Source: Eubacteriales bacterium (GTDB lineage: Bacteria; Bacillota_A; Clostridia; Lachnospirales; Lachnospiraceae). From it: 59,201 bases of DNA. Every line of letters starts with the position of its first letter. Position 1 is the first letter of the stretch. The notes beneath the pieces are model-generated. The model was not told where the DNA came from. It saw only the letters and a program-made list of their open reading frames with translations, and did no database searches. The stretch covers positions 1 to 59,201 of the forward strand of contig JAUNJL010000009.1 of assembly GCA_030533315.1 (NCBI GenBank), read 5' to 3'. Shown piece after piece: positions 27,081 to 36,828 of this stretch. The position numbers and the translations under genes are program-made.

Positions 27081-28004
27081 CATTCTCCATTATTCAATTT
27101 TTCTTCCTCTTCGTACTTTCGTATGTTCTAAATACTAAATACCACTTCGCTCATTGGACGGCAAACGCTCTTGCCTCCAACACTTTTCTTTTATTCAGTT
27201 TTCGTATGACTAAACATATCTTTTATCTTCTTTTAATTCGGCTTCCTGCTCATAAACGAGATGATCTTTATCATTCGGTTTACTTAGAAAGTTTTATAGA
27301 TTTTGGGTCGTGACTTCACGGATCACGTTTCCCTTTTCGAGAAATACGGGCTATACTCCTTCAGTCATTTCCAAGCTGCCCCAAACCTAACTCTTTAAAT
27401 CTGAAACAACTCCCCCCACACTGTTCCTCGAGTCTTAAACCCACTTCAAACAGCTGTGCTGAAAAAGTTCCTCTCTACTTCTCTTTCATATCGTACTCGA
27501 TATCCTTCTGATGCAAAGCTTCGCTTCCTATTCCAATGAATCAACAGGGATCTCAAAGCAACCTTCTCATCCTCACTTCTCTTCCTTTACCCTTGGATCT
27601 CTTCTTCCAAACGATACGAGAAATATGAAAAGTGGTATTGCCCTCCGTAAGTCTGTTTCTTTACACAGGCCTCCAGATCTTTGTATCAGGCTTGTGACAG
27701 TTATTCAATATAAGGAGTCGTTCTCTATATCACCTTTGATACGGGTGCTGTCTCCTTCCCGGATGCCTCTGATCCGAATGGACAGCCTGCTTTACTTCGA
27801 TCAGCGTATCAGGTCTTTCTCGCAGGAACCACGACACCTGTCACTCTTATATTGAATGGTGGTGTTCTGCATTCTTCAATGGAATCACCTTTCCCTTCCG
27901 CTCTTTCTTCATCCCTTTCAAGTAACATTTATACTATGAATTGAATGAACGCCACATTTTTCTTTTGTGCTTCTCACTCCTTAGAGTGTTTCTTCTTTTG
28001 TTGT
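27029..28004 (-). ncRNA. Candidate ~976-nt structured non-coding RNA
   Basis: The minus strand carries a near-consensus promoter (28039-28011) and a strong terminator (27080-27029) with about 976 nt between them and no plausible protein. The transcript is A+G-rich; GC is about 40% in a sampled stretch, well below the flanking genes. Long exact complementary segments are visible: GTGACAG 27694-27700 with CTGTCAC 27838-27844, TTCAATATAAG 27704-27714 with CTTATATTGAA 27846-27856, and TGATACG 27737-27743 with CGTATCA 27805-27811, the last enclosing two further crossing 6-bp pairs. Several pairs cross, implying pseudoknots. It lacks RNase P, tmRNA, group II intron domain V and SRP hallmarks. It may be a known ornate large RNA class that I cannot name, or a new one. 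Confidence 0.6.
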
Positions 28005-28010
28005 GACATC

Positions 28011-28039
28011 ATACTACCACCTCTCCCGAATTTTGTCAA
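28011..28039 (-). promoter_or_regulatory. Strong promoter of the candidate large RNA
   Basis: On the minus strand TTGACA (28039-28034), exactly 17 bp, TAGTAT (28016-28011). One of the best sigma-A matches in the window. No start codon with a ribosome-binding site follows. Confidence 0.8.
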
Positions 28040-28144
28040 TACTTTTTTCAATATTTTTCTTTAAATTTCTCTATAATCTCCAATTAATCGTTTTAATTCT
28101 GTGATTTTTTCTAAATAAATATTATTTTAAAACAATATTAAAGC

Positions 28145-28180
28145 AAAAAGATGCCGCAACAATCACTCTGCCGCGGCATC
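28145..28180 (-). terminator. Terminator of the aconitase-family gene
   Basis: On the minus strand GATGCCGC pairs with GCGGCATC, followed by TTTTTG, 43 bp after the stop codon. Confidence 0.9.
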
Positions 28181-28222
28181 GGAAGGGTTGACTGACAGCC
28201 TGACCAGGCCCAGCTTCCCTCT

Positions 28223-30475
28223 TTATTTTCGGTTATAGTTAATGAGGCATCCCTTCAGGATGATCTCCCTCTCGTCGTCGGTCAGCTCACCCAGCGTCAC
28301 GGTAAAGGCCTTTAAGCCGTCCTCTCTGACCACATAGCCCTCGATGGCCTCCGCCTTTTCTTCCACCGCCCTGCGGATCTGGGGGAAGAACAGGTAGTCC
28401 CCATTTGCAAAGGGAAGCTCTCCCGCCGGGATCAGGAAGGGCAGCATCCCCCAGTTGATCAGATTGGAGCGGTAGCGCTTTGTGGCGTACTCGTTGGCGA
28501 TGTTCGCCCAGCCGCCCAGCACCTTCTGGCAGGAAGCCGCCTGCTCCCTGGCGGAGCCGTCCCCCGGCTTCACGGCAAAAATGGTGCTTCCCACGCCCAG
28601 ATTTCCTTTTCCGACCTCCGGATACTCCTGGTTGACCGTCTTCATGACCGATCTCAGCTCCGGAAGGACCTCCAGAGGACATCCCCCATTCTGGATGGCC
28701 TCCTGCGCCTTCTGCACCTCCTTCGCCCGCCCCACATATGCGGGATCCTTGCGGGAGAGGGTGAACTCCGCCAGCCCCAGAGGATTGGAGCGGTAGGAGG
28801 AGGTTTCCCCTGAGGGGATCAGCTCGTCCGTGGTGGTGACGGGATCATGAATCTCGGAGACCACCTTCAGAACCAGGTTCTCCGCAAGCGCCGGCATCTT
28901 GGGCCAATCCTTAATGTTGGGACCAAACTGGATCTCCACGGAGGGATCCGCCTCTCCCTTACTGTCAAAGACCCGATTCTCATAAATGGTCCTGTCAAAG
29001 AAATACTTCTGTCCTGTATAAGAGCCCATATACTCCTCCGCAGAGGTGAGGAAGCCCTTGTTGGCCGCCGTCGCCGCAATGGATCTGGCGTCCATGAGGG
29101 CCACGGAAGAAATCTGGCCATTCTGGATCTTGGAGCCTTCCCGGTTGGGGAAGTTTCTGGTGGTGTGCCGGATGCTGAAGGCATTGTTGGCCGGCGTGTC
29201 TCCCGCACCGAAGCAAGGCCCGCAGAAGGCGGTCTTCACCACGGCTCCGGCTCCCATCAGATCCGCCAACACCCCATTTTTCGCCAGTTCCATGTAGATA
29301 GGCGTACTTGCAGGATATACGCTCAGGGTAAATGCGTCACAGCCAATGCTCCTTCCCTTCAGGATATCCGCCGCCGCACAGATATTTTCAAAGCCGCCGC
29401 CCGCACAGCCGGCAATGATCCCCTGATCCACGTACAGCTTGCCGTCGATCACCTTGTCCCTCAAGGTAAATGGGATCTTTCCATCCAGGCTCACCTGGGC
29501 CTTTTTCTCCACATCCGCCAGGATGTCCCCCAGATTCTCCTTCAGCTCATCGATGGTGTAGGTGTTGCTGGGGTGGAAGGGCATGGCGATCATGGGCTTG
29601 ATCTCGCTTAGGTCGATCTCCACGCACCCGTCATAGTAAGCCAGGCTTCCAGGCCTCAGCTCCTTATAATCCTCAGCCCTGCCGTGGATCTCATAAAACT
29701 CCTGGATCCGCTCATCCGTCTGCCAGATAGAAGAAAGGCAGGTGGTCTCCGTGGTCATCACGTCGATTCCAATCCGGAAATCTGCGCTCAAACCGGCAAC
29801 GCCAGGCCCCACGAACTCCATCACCTTGTTCTTCACATAGCCATTTGCAAACACCTGTCCGATGATGGCCAGTGCCACGTCCTGGGGTCCCACTCCCGGA
29901 CGGGGCTCTCCCTTCAGATAGATGGCGACCACCCCAGGCATATTGATGTCATAGGTCTGGGACAAAAGCTGCTTCACCAGCTCCGGCCCTCCCTCACCCA
30001 TGGCCATGGTCCCCAGAGCCCCGTAGCGGGTATGGCTGTCGGAGCCAAGGATCATCTTTCCGCAGGCCGCCAGCATCTCCCTGGCAAACTGATGAATCAC
30101 GGCCTGATGGGGCGGCACGTAAACGCCGCCGTATTTCTTGGCACAGGTCAGACCAAACATATGGTCATCCTCGTTGATGGTACCGCCCACCGCACAGAGG
30201 GAATTGTGACAGTTCGTCAGCACGTAGGGAACGGGAAAACGCTCCAGCCCGGAGGCTCGGGCCGTCTGGATAATCCCCACGAAGGTGATATCGTGGGAGG
30301 TCAGCTTGTCAAATTTGATCTGCAGCTTCTCCATATTCCCAGAGGTGTTGTGGGCCTCCAGGATGGAATAGGCGATGGTGCTCTTCGCCGCCTCTTCCTT
30401 AGAAGCCGAAAGCTGCCCCTCTGGGACGATGGTATCTCCATTCTGCAGAAAAACGCCGGAATCGTATAATTTCAT
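28223..30475 (-). CDS. Aconitase-family hydratase
   Basis: 750 residues with the complete aconitase layout, swivel domain at the C-terminus. The [4Fe-4S] ligands are Cys357 (AGCAGGG), Cys418 and Cys421 (CGPC). Active-site segments include GSDSHTRYG (144-152) and [10 protein letters not shown] (438-447). It would isomerise citrate/isocitrate or a related hydroxyacid; relatives of this type are often labelled only hydratase (YbhJ-like), so the substrate is not certain. No citrate synthase or isocitrate dehydrogenase gene is nearby. It follows the VOC gene by 48 bp, likely in one operon, with AGGAGG before ATG 30475. Confidence 0.88.
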   Translation of the reverse strand: MKLYDSGVFLQNGDTIVPEGQLSASKEEAAKSTIAYSILEAHNTSGNMEKLQIKFDKLTSHDITFVGIIQTARASGLERFPVPYVLTNCHNSLCAVGGTINEDDHMFGLTCAKKYGGVYVPPHQAVIHQFAREMLAACGKMILGSDSHTRYGALGTMAMGEGGPELVKQLLSQTYDINMPGVVAIYLKGEPRPGVGPQDVALAIIGQVFANGYVKNKVMEFVGPGVAGLSADFRIGIDVMTTETTCLSSIWQTDERIQEFYEIHGRAEDYKELRPGSLAYYDGCVEIDLSEIKPMIAMPFHPSNTYTIDELKENLGDILADVEKKAQVSLDGKIPFTLRDKVIDGKLYVDQGIIAGCAGGGFENICAAADILKGRSIGCDAFTLSVYPASTPIYMELAKNGVLADLMGAGAVVKTAFCGPCFGAGDTPANNAFSIRHTTRNFPNREGSKIQNGQISSVALMDARSIAATAANKGFLTSAEEYMGSYTGQKYFFDRTIYENRVFDSKGEADPSVEIQFGPNIKDWPKMPALAENLVLKVVSEIHDPVTTTDELIPSGETSSYRSNPLGLAEFTLSRKDPAYVGRAKEVQKAQEAIQNGGCPLEVLPELRSVMKTVNQEYPEVGKGNLGVGSTIFAVKPGDGSAREQAASCQKVLGGWANIANEYATKRYRSNLINWGMLPFLIPAGELPFANGDYLFFPQIRRAVEEKAEAIEGYVVREDGLKAFTVTLGELTDDEREIILKGCLINYNRK

Positions 30476-30523
30476 TTTTTTCTCCTCCTCGTAAATGTAG
30501 GTTTTCCGTACCCAGCCGCCGCG

Positions 30524-30907
30524 TTACAGGTACTGTGCAAACTCGATCCTTTCCATGTTGGGACCCTGGATGATAAAAAATCGGATGCCCTTCTCCCAGA
30601 AGGGAAGGAAGGTGATCTCCGTCAGCACCTTCACTCCCAGCCCTGTGACGTACCGATAGGCCTCCTCTATATCCCTCACGTTCAATGACATGTGGTCAAT
30701 GGCGCCGTCCTTCAGAACAGCCTGGCCGTTCTCGTAGGTTTCCACGATCAGCCCGCCCAGCTTCAAAAATACCACCTTCACATCCCCATCATAGGTCTCC
30801 AGGGCTGTGACAAAGCCGATCCGATGATAAAATTCCACTGTTTTTTCTATGTCGTTCGTGGGAATCCCTATATGCTGCAGTCCGGTTATATTTTCGTTCC
30901 ACTCCAT
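30524..30907 (-). CDS. VOC (glyoxalase/bleomycin-resistance) superfamily protein
   Basis: 127 residues with the paired beta-alpha-beta-beta-beta modules of the VOC fold: LQHIGIPTNDIEKTVEFYHRIG (N-terminal metal-site His) and DHMSLNVRDIEEAYRYV, ending GPNMERIEFAQ with the C-terminal Glu. His and Glu are in place to bind a divalent metal. The reaction (lyase, isomerase or dioxygenase) cannot be deduced. ATG 30907 is used because AAGGAGG is 9 bp upstream and directly abuts the earlier ATG at 30916. Confidence 0.85.
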   Translation of the reverse strand: MEWNENITGLQHIGIPTNDIEKTVEFYHRIGFVTALETYDGDVKVVFLKLGGLIVETYENGQAVLKDGAIDHMSLNVRDIEEAYRYVTGLGVKVLTEITFLPFWEKGIRFFIIQGPNMERIEFAQYL

Positions 30908-30942
30908 CCCTTGCATCCTCCTTCCGTTGTCTTTGCCATCCC

Positions 30943-30971
30943 ATTATAGCAAATTCAGGCTATGGACGCAA
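30943..30971 (-). promoter_or_regulatory. Promoter of the VOC-aconitase operon
   Basis: On the minus strand TTGCGT (30971-30966), 17-bp spacer, TATAAT (30948-30943) preceded by TGC as an extended -10; about 35 bp before the VOC start. Confidence 0.75.
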
Positions 30972-31293
30972 TCCGGGAACTTCATTTGTTGACCCGCCCA
31001 TTTTGGGCAAGGTGAAAATGGCAAAAACGTGAAAAGCCACCGACGGCCTGACCTTTGCCAGCTGTTCCTCCCTTCAGAGGGGCAGCCTCCCCTCCAAGGT
31101 GAACAAAATCGGCGCAAAGGCCTTTCGCGGTGTTGGAAGCTGCCACACGAAACAGCCCTATATTTCGTGCGGGTTGTATTCGTTAGCTTCCGCAATCAAG
31201 TACAAGTCACGATCCATAAAGTGCAAGGCAGAAGACGAAAATGAAGCGGCCCGCCGGGCCTTCCGCAGACGGCCCCGGCAGACAGCTTTCCAG

Positions 31294-31322
31294 TAGCCAA
31301 ATACAACGGTTTGTGCTATACT
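31294..31322 (+). promoter_or_regulatory. Predicted promoter of the Lrp-aminotransferase operon
   Basis: TGC-TATACT (extended -10, 31317-31322) with a partial -35 TAGCCA at 17-bp spacing. The leader to the Lrp start is about 85 nt. Confidence 0.5.
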
Positions 31323-31413
31323 TACGTCGTTGGAAAATAGGAACCGAAAAATAAGGTTCCCGCCAAGGACGCAAAACCGCAAAAATCGCCGAATATTCAG
31401 GAGGAATGAACAT

Positions 31414-31908
31414 ATGGAAAGCCATTTGAGAGAACAGCTTTTGAAGCTGTTGGAAAACAACAGCCGGCTGACCAACGGGGAGCTGGCTGTGATGCTGGAC
31501 GTCCGGGAGCAGGAGGTGGCTGCCGAGATCGCAGCCCTGGAGCAGGAGCATGTGATCTGCGGATACCACACCCTGATCAACTGGGACAAGTTTAACGACA
31601 ATGACGTGACGGCTCTGGTGGAGCTTCGGGTGACGCCTCAGGGAGGCAACGGCTACCAGGAGCTGGCGGACCGGATCCGCCAATACCCCCAGGTCCTGAC
31701 CCTGTACCTCATGTCAGGAGCCTACGATTTTCTGGTGACGGTAAAGGGACATACCCTGAAGGAGATCTCCCTCTTCGTTTCGGAAAAGCTGGCCTCCATC
31801 AACGAGGTGCAGAGCACCACCACTCACTTTGCCCTGACCAAATACAAAGAGCTGGGCGTTGATCTGGCCAGCAAAAAATCTGATGAAAGAATGATGATGA
31901 CCCCATGA
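31414..31908 (+). CDS. Lrp/AsnC-family transcriptional regulator
   Basis: 164 residues: an N-terminal winged helix-turn-helix (about 5-50, LLENNSRLTNGELAVMLDV) and a C-terminal RAM ligand-binding domain (about 65-145, with LYLMSGAYDFLVTVKG). Proteins of this family sense amino acids. GGAGGA precedes ATG 31414. Its stop overlaps the next ATG by 4 bp (ATGA), so it is translated together with the aminotransferase and probably controls it. Confidence 0.92.
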   Translation: MESHLREQLLKLLENNSRLTNGELAVMLDVREQEVAAEIAALEQEHVICGYHTLINWDKFNDNDVTALVELRVTPQGGNGYQELADRIRQYPQVLTLYLMSGAYDFLVTVKGHTLKEISLFVSEKLASINEVQSTTTHFALTKYKELGVDLASKKSDERMMMTP

Positions 31909-33074
31909 GAAATTTTATATCTGACAAGGCGATGGCCTTGAAGCCATCGGGGATACGGAAATTTTTTGACGTTGCAAACGAGGTGCCCGGCGTCATCTCC
32001 CTGGGAGTGGGGGAGCCGGATTTTGAAACACCCTACCATGTGCGGGAGGCCGGGATCGCGGCCCTCCACGGCGGAAAAACCTTCTACACCTCCAACAGCG
32101 GCCTGACGGAGCTGCGCGCCTCCATCTGCCGTTACATCCATCGAAAAAGCGGCATTACCTACGACCCCGCCGGCGAAACCATCGTCACCGTGGGCGGCAG
32201 CGAGGCCATTGACATCGCCCTCCGGGCCATCATAAATCCTGGGGACGAGGTCATCTACGTGGAGCCCAGCTACGTCTCCTACCTGCCCTGCATCCTTTTG
32301 GCGGACGGGGTTCCCGTCCCCATCCAGCTGAAGGCAAAAAATCAGTTCCGCCTCACAAGAGAGGAGCTTGCGGCCGCCATCACTCCCAAGACAAAAGCCC
32401 TGATCCTCTCCTACCCCAACAATCCCACGGGAGCCATCATGGAGCGGGAGGATCTGGCCGCCCTTACAGACCTTATCCAGGAACGGGATCTGCTGGTGAT
32501 CTCGGACGAGATCTACAGTGAGCTCACCTACGGAAAGGAGCATGTGTCCATCGCCTCCCTTCCCGGGATGAAGGAACGCACCCTGATGATCAACGGCTTT
32601 TCCAAGGCCTACGCCATGACCGGATGGCGCCTGGGATATGCCCTTGGGAATCGGGATCTGATCCAGGAGATGACAAAGATCCACCAATACGCCATCATGT
32701 GCGCCCCCACCGTCAGCCAGTATGCAGCGGTGGAGGCCCTGGAAAACGGCGACCGGGACGTGCTGTATATGCGGGAATCCTACAACCAGCGCCGGCGCTA
32801 CCTTCACCATGAGCTTCTGGAGCTGGGTCTCCCCTGCTTTCTGCCGGAGGGGGCCTTCTACATGTTCCCTGACATCCGGGAATTTGGCATGACCAGCGAA
32901 GACTTCGCCCTGGACCTTCTCAGGGAGGAGAAGGTGGCCGTCGTCCCCGGCAGCGCCTTTGGCACCTGCGGGGAGGGCTTCATCCGCATTTCCTATGCGT
33001 ACTCCATCCAGGAGCTGAAGGAGGCCCTGGCCAGGATCCGGCGGTATCTGGACAAAAAGCGCAGCGGCGCCTAA
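31905..33074 (+). CDS. PLP-dependent aminotransferase (class I/II) coupled to the Lrp gene
   Basis: 389 residues, fold type I. Signatures: LGVGEPDFETP, VGGSEAIDIALR, SYPNNPTGA, VISDEIYSELTYG, the Schiff-base lysine in INGFSKAYAMTGWRLGY and the substrate arginine in FIRISYAYS. Typical of aspartate or aromatic aminotransferases of this subgroup; substrate unproven. It overlaps the upstream regulator gene by 4 bp. Confidence 0.92.
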   Translation: MRNFISDKAMALKPSGIRKFFDVANEVPGVISLGVGEPDFETPYHVREAGIAALHGGKTFYTSNSGLTELRASICRYIHRKSGITYDPAGETIVTVGGSEAIDIALRAIINPGDEVIYVEPSYVSYLPCILLADGVPVPIQLKAKNQFRLTREELAAAITPKTKALILSYPNNPTGAIMEREDLAALTDLIQERDLLVISDEIYSELTYGKEHVSIASLPGMKERTLMINGFSKAYAMTGWRLGYALGNRDLIQEMTKIHQYAIMCAPTVSQYAAVEALENGDRDVLYMRESYNQRRRYLHHELLELGLPCFLPEGAFYMFPDIREFGMTSEDFALDLLREEKVAVVPGSAFGTCGEGFIRISYAYSIQELKEALARIRRYLDKKRSGA

Positions 33075-33135
33075 GACGCACCCTTTTCACCGCCGTCACA
33101 GCCTGCCCATACGGCAGCGGCAAAAGAAAAAAATG

Positions 33136-33163
33136 GCCGCAGCCCAGATATCTGGGCTGCGGC
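33136..33163. repeat. Perfect 28-bp GC-rich palindrome
   Basis: A perfect inverted repeat with no loop (GCCGCAGCCCAGAT and its complement), between the aminotransferase and the small gene at 33187. A T-tract (ATTTTTTTC) is present only on the minus-strand side, so it is a poor terminator for the + strand genes beside it. It may be a weak mRNA stabiliser or processing site. Confidence 0.5.
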
Positions 33164-33186
33164 AGACCATCCAAGCAGGAGGCACT

Positions 33187-33456
33187 ATGTTTCGTTTATG
33201 GGGAAAAATCTGGAAAGACAACCGTATGATCAGGGACGCCGTCTTCTGTGACGACAGGCAGGAGACTCGGACCCACAAGGTTTTTCATTGCCTGGAGCAG
33301 CTCTGCAGCGCCTTTGACCTTGAGAACCCCATCTGGCTGGATTCCAACATCCGCCAGTTTCAGTCTCATGGCAGGACCCGCTTTGGAGCAGGCAGCTTCA
33401 TCGAAGAAATTGACTTTGATCATCTGGAGATCCAGGTGATCGAGGAGGATCCCTGA
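33187..33456 (+). CDS. Small conserved protein of unknown function
   Basis: 89 residues, start ATG 33187 with GGAGG 5 bp upstream and a strong terminator right after it, so it is a real gene. The sequence (MFRLWGKIWKDNRMIRDAVF..., WLDSNIRQF, FIEEIDFDHLEIQVIEEDP) resembles a short protein I recall from many Lachnospiraceae genomes. It has no membrane segment or signal peptide; two Cys are not in a metal motif. No function is known to me. Confidence 0.8.
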   Translation: MFRLWGKIWKDNRMIRDAVFCDDRQETRTHKVFHCLEQLCSAFDLENPIWLDSNIRQFQSHGRTRFGAGSFIEEIDFDHLEIQVIEEDP

Positions 33457-33463
33457 ACAATCT

Positions 33464-33502
33464 GCAGGGCCGGCTTTCCCCAGAAAGCCGGCCCTGCTTT
33501 TT
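33464..33502 (+). terminator. Intrinsic terminator after the small gene
   Basis: GCAGGGCCGGCTTTC pairs perfectly with GAAAGCCGGCCCTGC around a CCCA loop, then TTTTT. Confidence 0.95.
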
Positions 33503-33524
33503 GCGGTTCCCAAAAGCTCCCTTT

Positions 33525-34481
33525 TTAATATACCCGGTTCGTACTGTCGCCGGACTGGAAGCGGCGGATGTTTTTTATCACCTCATCCACCACGCGGAAG
33601 CGTGTCTCCTTTGCCGCCCATCCAATGTGAGGGGTGATGATCAGCCTGCCGCTGTCCTGGATCCTCAAAAGAGGATTGTCAGGCGCCATAGGCTCCCGGG
33701 CGAGCACGTCCAGGCCAGCCCCTGCGATCTCCCCGGCAGTGAGGGCCTCATACAGATCCTCCTCCCGGATAATGGCTCCCCTGGCCACGTTGATCAAAAT
33801 GGCGGAGGGCTTCATTTTTCGGAAAGCTTCCTTGTCCATCAGCCCCTCTGTGTGGTCATTGAGAGGCGCATGGATGGACAGAACGTCCGATTCCCCCAGA
33901 AGAGTGTCCAGCTCCACCTGTTCATAGGGCGACTGGTAGGTCCTCCCCGATGCGGAACAGCAGATCACCCGGCACCCAAAGGCGGACGCCAGCTCCGCCA
34001 CCCTCCGTCCGATGGCCCCCAGCCCCAAAATCCCCCAGGTTTTGCCCTGGAGCTCAAAAAAGCTCTGGCTGAAATGAGAAAAGCACCCTCCCCTGGAATA
34101 CTCCCCAGATTTCACGTACCGGTCGTAATAATTCAGCTTTTCCAGCACGTAAAACAGCAGGGCAAAGGTGTGCTGGGCCACGCCGTTGGTGGAGTAGCCC
34201 GCCACATTGTAGGCCGCTATCCCCCTGGAGATCAGATAATCTCCGTCCAGGTTGTTGATCCCCGTGGCGGTCAGACATACCAGCCTTAGGCTTTTCGCCT
34301 CCCCGATGGTTTCCTCACAAATAGGAAGCTTATTAGCCACGATCACCTCCGCATCCCTCACCCTCTCCGGCATCTGCTCCCTGGTGGTCACAGAATAGCG
34401 CACCACCTCTCCCAGCTCCTCAAAAGGGTCGAACACCATATCCTCCCCCAGGCTGCCCGCCTCCAAGATCACGATCCTCAT
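33525..34481 (-). CDS. D-isomer-specific 2-hydroxyacid dehydrogenase
   Basis: 318 residues. The Rossmann NAD motif is GLGAIGRR and the catalytic set is present: Arg in NVARGAIIREEDL, Glu in AGLDVLAREP and His in TPHIGWAAKE. It reduces a 2-oxo acid to the D-hydroxy acid, or the reverse; substrate (glycerate, lactate or other) is not clear from sequence. ATG 34481 fits the family N-terminus (MRIVILEAG); longer in-frame extensions lack a ribosome-binding site. It follows the pgi terminator on the same strand. Confidence 0.9.
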   Translation of the reverse strand: MRIVILEAGSLGEDMVFDPFEELGEVVRYSVTTREQMPERVRDAEVIVANKLPICEETIGEAKSLRLVCLTATGINNLDGDYLISRGIAAYNVAGYSTNGVAQHTFALLFYVLEKLNYYDRYVKSGEYSRGGCFSHFSQSFFELQGKTWGILGLGAIGRRVAELASAFGCRVICCSASGRTYQSPYEQVELDTLLGESDVLSIHAPLNDHTEGLMDKEAFRKMKPSAILINVARGAIIREEDLYEALTAGEIAGAGLDVLAREPMAPDNPLLRIQDSGRLIITPHIGWAAKETRFRVVDEVIKNIRRFQSGDSTNRVY

Positions 34482-34588
34482 ATCGCTCCATCCTCCCGTC
34501 TTTCCTGTTTTTTCTGAGCAGGGCAGGCCAGCCCGCCTCCGCTCAGACACCGCTGCCCTTTCACAGGGCAGGACAATTCCCGCCATCG

Positions 34589-34628
34589 AAAAAACAGGCG
34601 CAGGGCCAGCGCCCCGCACCTGTCTTTT
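34589..34628 (-). terminator. Terminator of pgi
   Basis: On the minus strand ACAGGTGCGGGGC pairs with GCCCTGCGCCTGT, followed by TTTTTTC, 17 bp after the pgi stop. Confidence 0.9.
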
Positions 34629-34644
34629 TGTGATCCCTGGCTGC

Positions 34645-35991
34645 TTACAGCCTCTTTAACAGCTCTTCTCTCTCTTTTTCAAAGCCCGGCTTTCCAAGGA
34701 GGGCAAACATATTCTTCTTGTAGCTCTCCACACCCGGCTGGTTAAAGGGGTTCACGCCCAGAAGGTATCCGCTGACGCCGCAGGCAAACTCATAGAAGTA
34801 AAACAGCTGGCCCAGGGTGTACTCGTCCTGACGGGGAATGTCGATCCGAAGATTGGGCACGTTTCCATCCGTGTGGGCCAGGATGGTACCGTTCATGGCG
34901 CTCTTGTTCACAAAATCCACCGTCTTTCCGGCCAGGTAATTCAGTCCGTCCAGATCCACGGCCTCCTGGCCGATGACCAGCTCTGCGGAGGATTCCTCCA
35001 CGTTCATCACCGTCTCAAACATGATACGGCTTCCATCCTGGATAAACTGTCCCATGGAGTGAAGATCCGTGGTCAGATCCACGGAAGCCGGAAGAATGCC
35101 CTTCTGGTCCTTGCCCTCGCTCTCGCCGTACAGCTGCTTCCACCACTCGCTCACATAATGCAGGCTGGGCTCATAGTTGGCAAGGATCTCCACCTCCTTG
35201 CCCTTGCGGAGAAGGATGTTACGTACCGCCGCATATTTCATGGCGTCATTCTCCTGGAAGGGAGCGTTCAGGGCCATCTCACGGCCGGAAGCCGCACCCT
35301 CCATCAGCTTGTCGATATCTGCGCCGCTGACCGCAATGGGAAGGAGTCCCACGGCGGTGAGAACGGAGAAACGTCCTCCCACGTCATCCGGCACCACAAA
35401 CTCCTCATAGCCTTCCTCGTCTGCAACCTTTTTCAGGGCTCCTCTGGCCTTGTCCGTGGTGGCGTAAATCCTCTTTGCGGCCCCTTCTTTTCCATATTTC
35501 TTTTCCAGAAGGTCCTTAAATACCCGGAAAGCGATGGCCGGCTCCGTGGTGGTCCCGGACTTGGAGATCATGTTGACGGAGAAATCCCGGTCTCCCACAA
35601 CATCCATCAGAGCCTTGATGTAGCTGCTGCTGATGCTGTTTCCCACAAAATAGATCTCCGGCGTTTTGCGGATCTCTTTGGAAACATTATTGTAAAAACC
35701 ATGCCTTAAAAACTCGATGGCCGCTCTGGCCCCCAGGTAGGAGCCGCCGATACCGATCACCAGAAGCACCTCAGAGTCCTCCTGGATCTTCTTTGCCGCA
35801 GCCTTAATGCGGGCAAACTCATCCTTGTCATAGTCCACTGGAAGGTCGATCCAGCCCAGGAAATCATTTCCTGCCCCGGTCTTCTCCACCAGTGTCTTTT
35901 TTGCCGCCTCTGCCAGTGTCTTCATGGCTTCCATCTCGTGCTCTGCGATAAAGCGGTCTGCCTTTGAATAGTCAAACGTAACTTTGCTCAT
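34645..35991 (-). CDS. pgi: Glucose-6-phosphate isomerase
   Basis: 448 residues, the short Firmicutes-type enzyme. Sugar-phosphate site motifs [12 protein letters not shown] and [14 protein letters not shown] are present, with the catalytic lysine in [10 protein letters not shown]. It interconverts glucose 6-phosphate and fructose 6-phosphate in glycolysis and gluconeogenesis. GGAGAG precedes ATG 35991. It stands alone with its own terminator. Confidence 0.97.
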   Translation of the reverse strand: MSKVTFDYSKADRFIAEHEMEAMKTLAEAAKKTLVEKTGAGNDFLGWIDLPVDYDKDEFARIKAAAKKIQEDSEVLLVIGIGGSYLGARAAIEFLRHGFYNNVSKEIRKTPEIYFVGNSISSSYIKALMDVVGDRDFSVNMISKSGTTTEPAIAFRVFKDLLEKKYGKEGAAKRIYATTDKARGALKKVADEEGYEEFVVPDDVGGRFSVLTAVGLLPIAVSGADIDKLMEGAASGREMALNAPFQENDAMKYAAVRNILLRKGKEVEILANYEPSLHYVSEWWKQLYGESEGKDQKGILPASVDLTTDLHSMGQFIQDGSRIMFETVMNVEESSAELVIGQEAVDLDGLNYLAGKTVDFVNKSAMNGTILAHTDGNVPNLRIDIPRQDEYTLGQLFYFYEFACGVSGYLLGVNPFNQPGVESYKKNMFALLGKPGFEKEREELLKRL

Positions 35992-36228
35992 GGTTCATTC
36001 TCTCCTTTAACTGGAAACTTACTGCCGGCTTCTGAGGGATCCCTTTCTCTCAAAGCCGCCCATTGGTATCTTTCTTGTCCAGTATATCAAAAACCGTCCC
36101 TTTCTACAAGTTTTTCCCAAAAATATCCCCCGGCATCCGCCTCTTATTTTCAGTAAAAAGAACCGGCGGGATGGCTGCAGCTGCCTCCCGCCCCTCCCTG
36201 CAAAAAGCCTCCCGGCGCGTGAGATCGG

Positions 36229-36828
36229 TCACGGCTGCTCCATGAACTCCCGAATCACTTCCCGCATGATCTCCTCCTCCTGGGGAGTGAGCATTTTGCT
36301 GAAATGGCTCCCTGCCGCCGCCGTCTGACGGATGCTGGAGGTGATCCGCTCCACGATCTCCTCCTTCAGCAGGGGATCCTGCTGCTCCTCCCTGGGCGTC
36401 TCCTCCGTCCAGGTGCGCAGCTGGTCCACATAATCGGCCAGGGAATCCATCACCAGCTCTTCCTTGTAGGAAAAATCCAGCGCCTGGCGCAAAAGCAGCA
36501 GGATCATGGGAACGGCCGCACCTACATAGACGTATGTAAGGGGAAGTCCCTGGGGAATGTCCAATATCTGGGACAGATAAAGGGCCATCCCAAAAAGAGC
36601 CGAGCAAAGAAGGGTCGGATACCAGACAAAACGGTTCATCCGGTGCAGAAGCCTGTCCCTTGTTTTCCATAGCTTCAGCCATTTTTCCTTCAGGCTGCTC
36701 TTCTGTTCCGTATGCTTCAGTCTTCTTCTGTAGGTGAGATGAGTGGCGCACATTCCCGCCGTTCCTACCATTCCCATGACAGCCATCCCCACCAGCAGCA
36801 GCTGCCAGCTCATGATCTTCTCCAGCAT
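36229..36828 (-). CDS. Membrane protein of unknown function
   Basis: 199 residues. Hydrophobic segments at about 8-28, 67-87 and 94-112 suggest a small multispanning protein; the C-terminal half (about 125-199) is charged, helical and cytosolic (EELVMDSLADYVDQLRTW, LTPQEEEIMREVIREFME). AAGGAGG precedes ATG 36828. I do not recognise a family. It follows murF on the same strand but after a 350-bp gap with its own likely promoter. Confidence 0.72.
   Translation of the reverse strand: MLEKIMSWQLLLVGMAVMGMVGTAGMCATHLTYRRRLKHTEQKSSLKEKWLKLWKTRDRLLHRMNRFVWYPTLLCSALFGMALYLSQILDIPQGLPLTYVYVGAAVPMILLLLRQALDFSYKEELVMDSLADYVDQLRTWTEETPREEQQDPLLKEEIVERITSSIRQTAAAGSHFSKMLTPQEEEIMREVIREFMEQP

Larger units (their letters stand above)
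30908..31413. other. Divergent intergenic region with hairpins and repeat-like sequence
   Basis: 506 bp without a credible gene. Left part: promoter of the VOC-hydratase operon (30943-30971). Middle: CCATTTT/AAAATGG hairpin (30998-31021) and the 10-mer AAAGCCACCG shared with the element at 6941-7100. At 31133-31195 there is a nested inverted repeat, GGAAGCT/AGCTTCC enclosing CACGAAA/TTTCGTG. Right: promoter of the Lrp-type gene. Confidence 0.5.

Noticed and set aside
27511..27855. A 114-codon + strand open frame inside the low-GC gene-free region
   Set aside because: It has no ribosome-binding site and no recognisable motif, and it lies antisense to a unit with a strong minus-strand promoter and terminator.
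26831..28222. Group II intron, RNase P RNA or tmRNA in the 1.4-kb gap
   Set aside because: No domain V-like hairpin with GAAA/AAA bulge, no GAGGAAAGUCC core, and no GGGG...UUCGAC tmRNA end was found on either strand by eye. A covariance search is needed to be sure.
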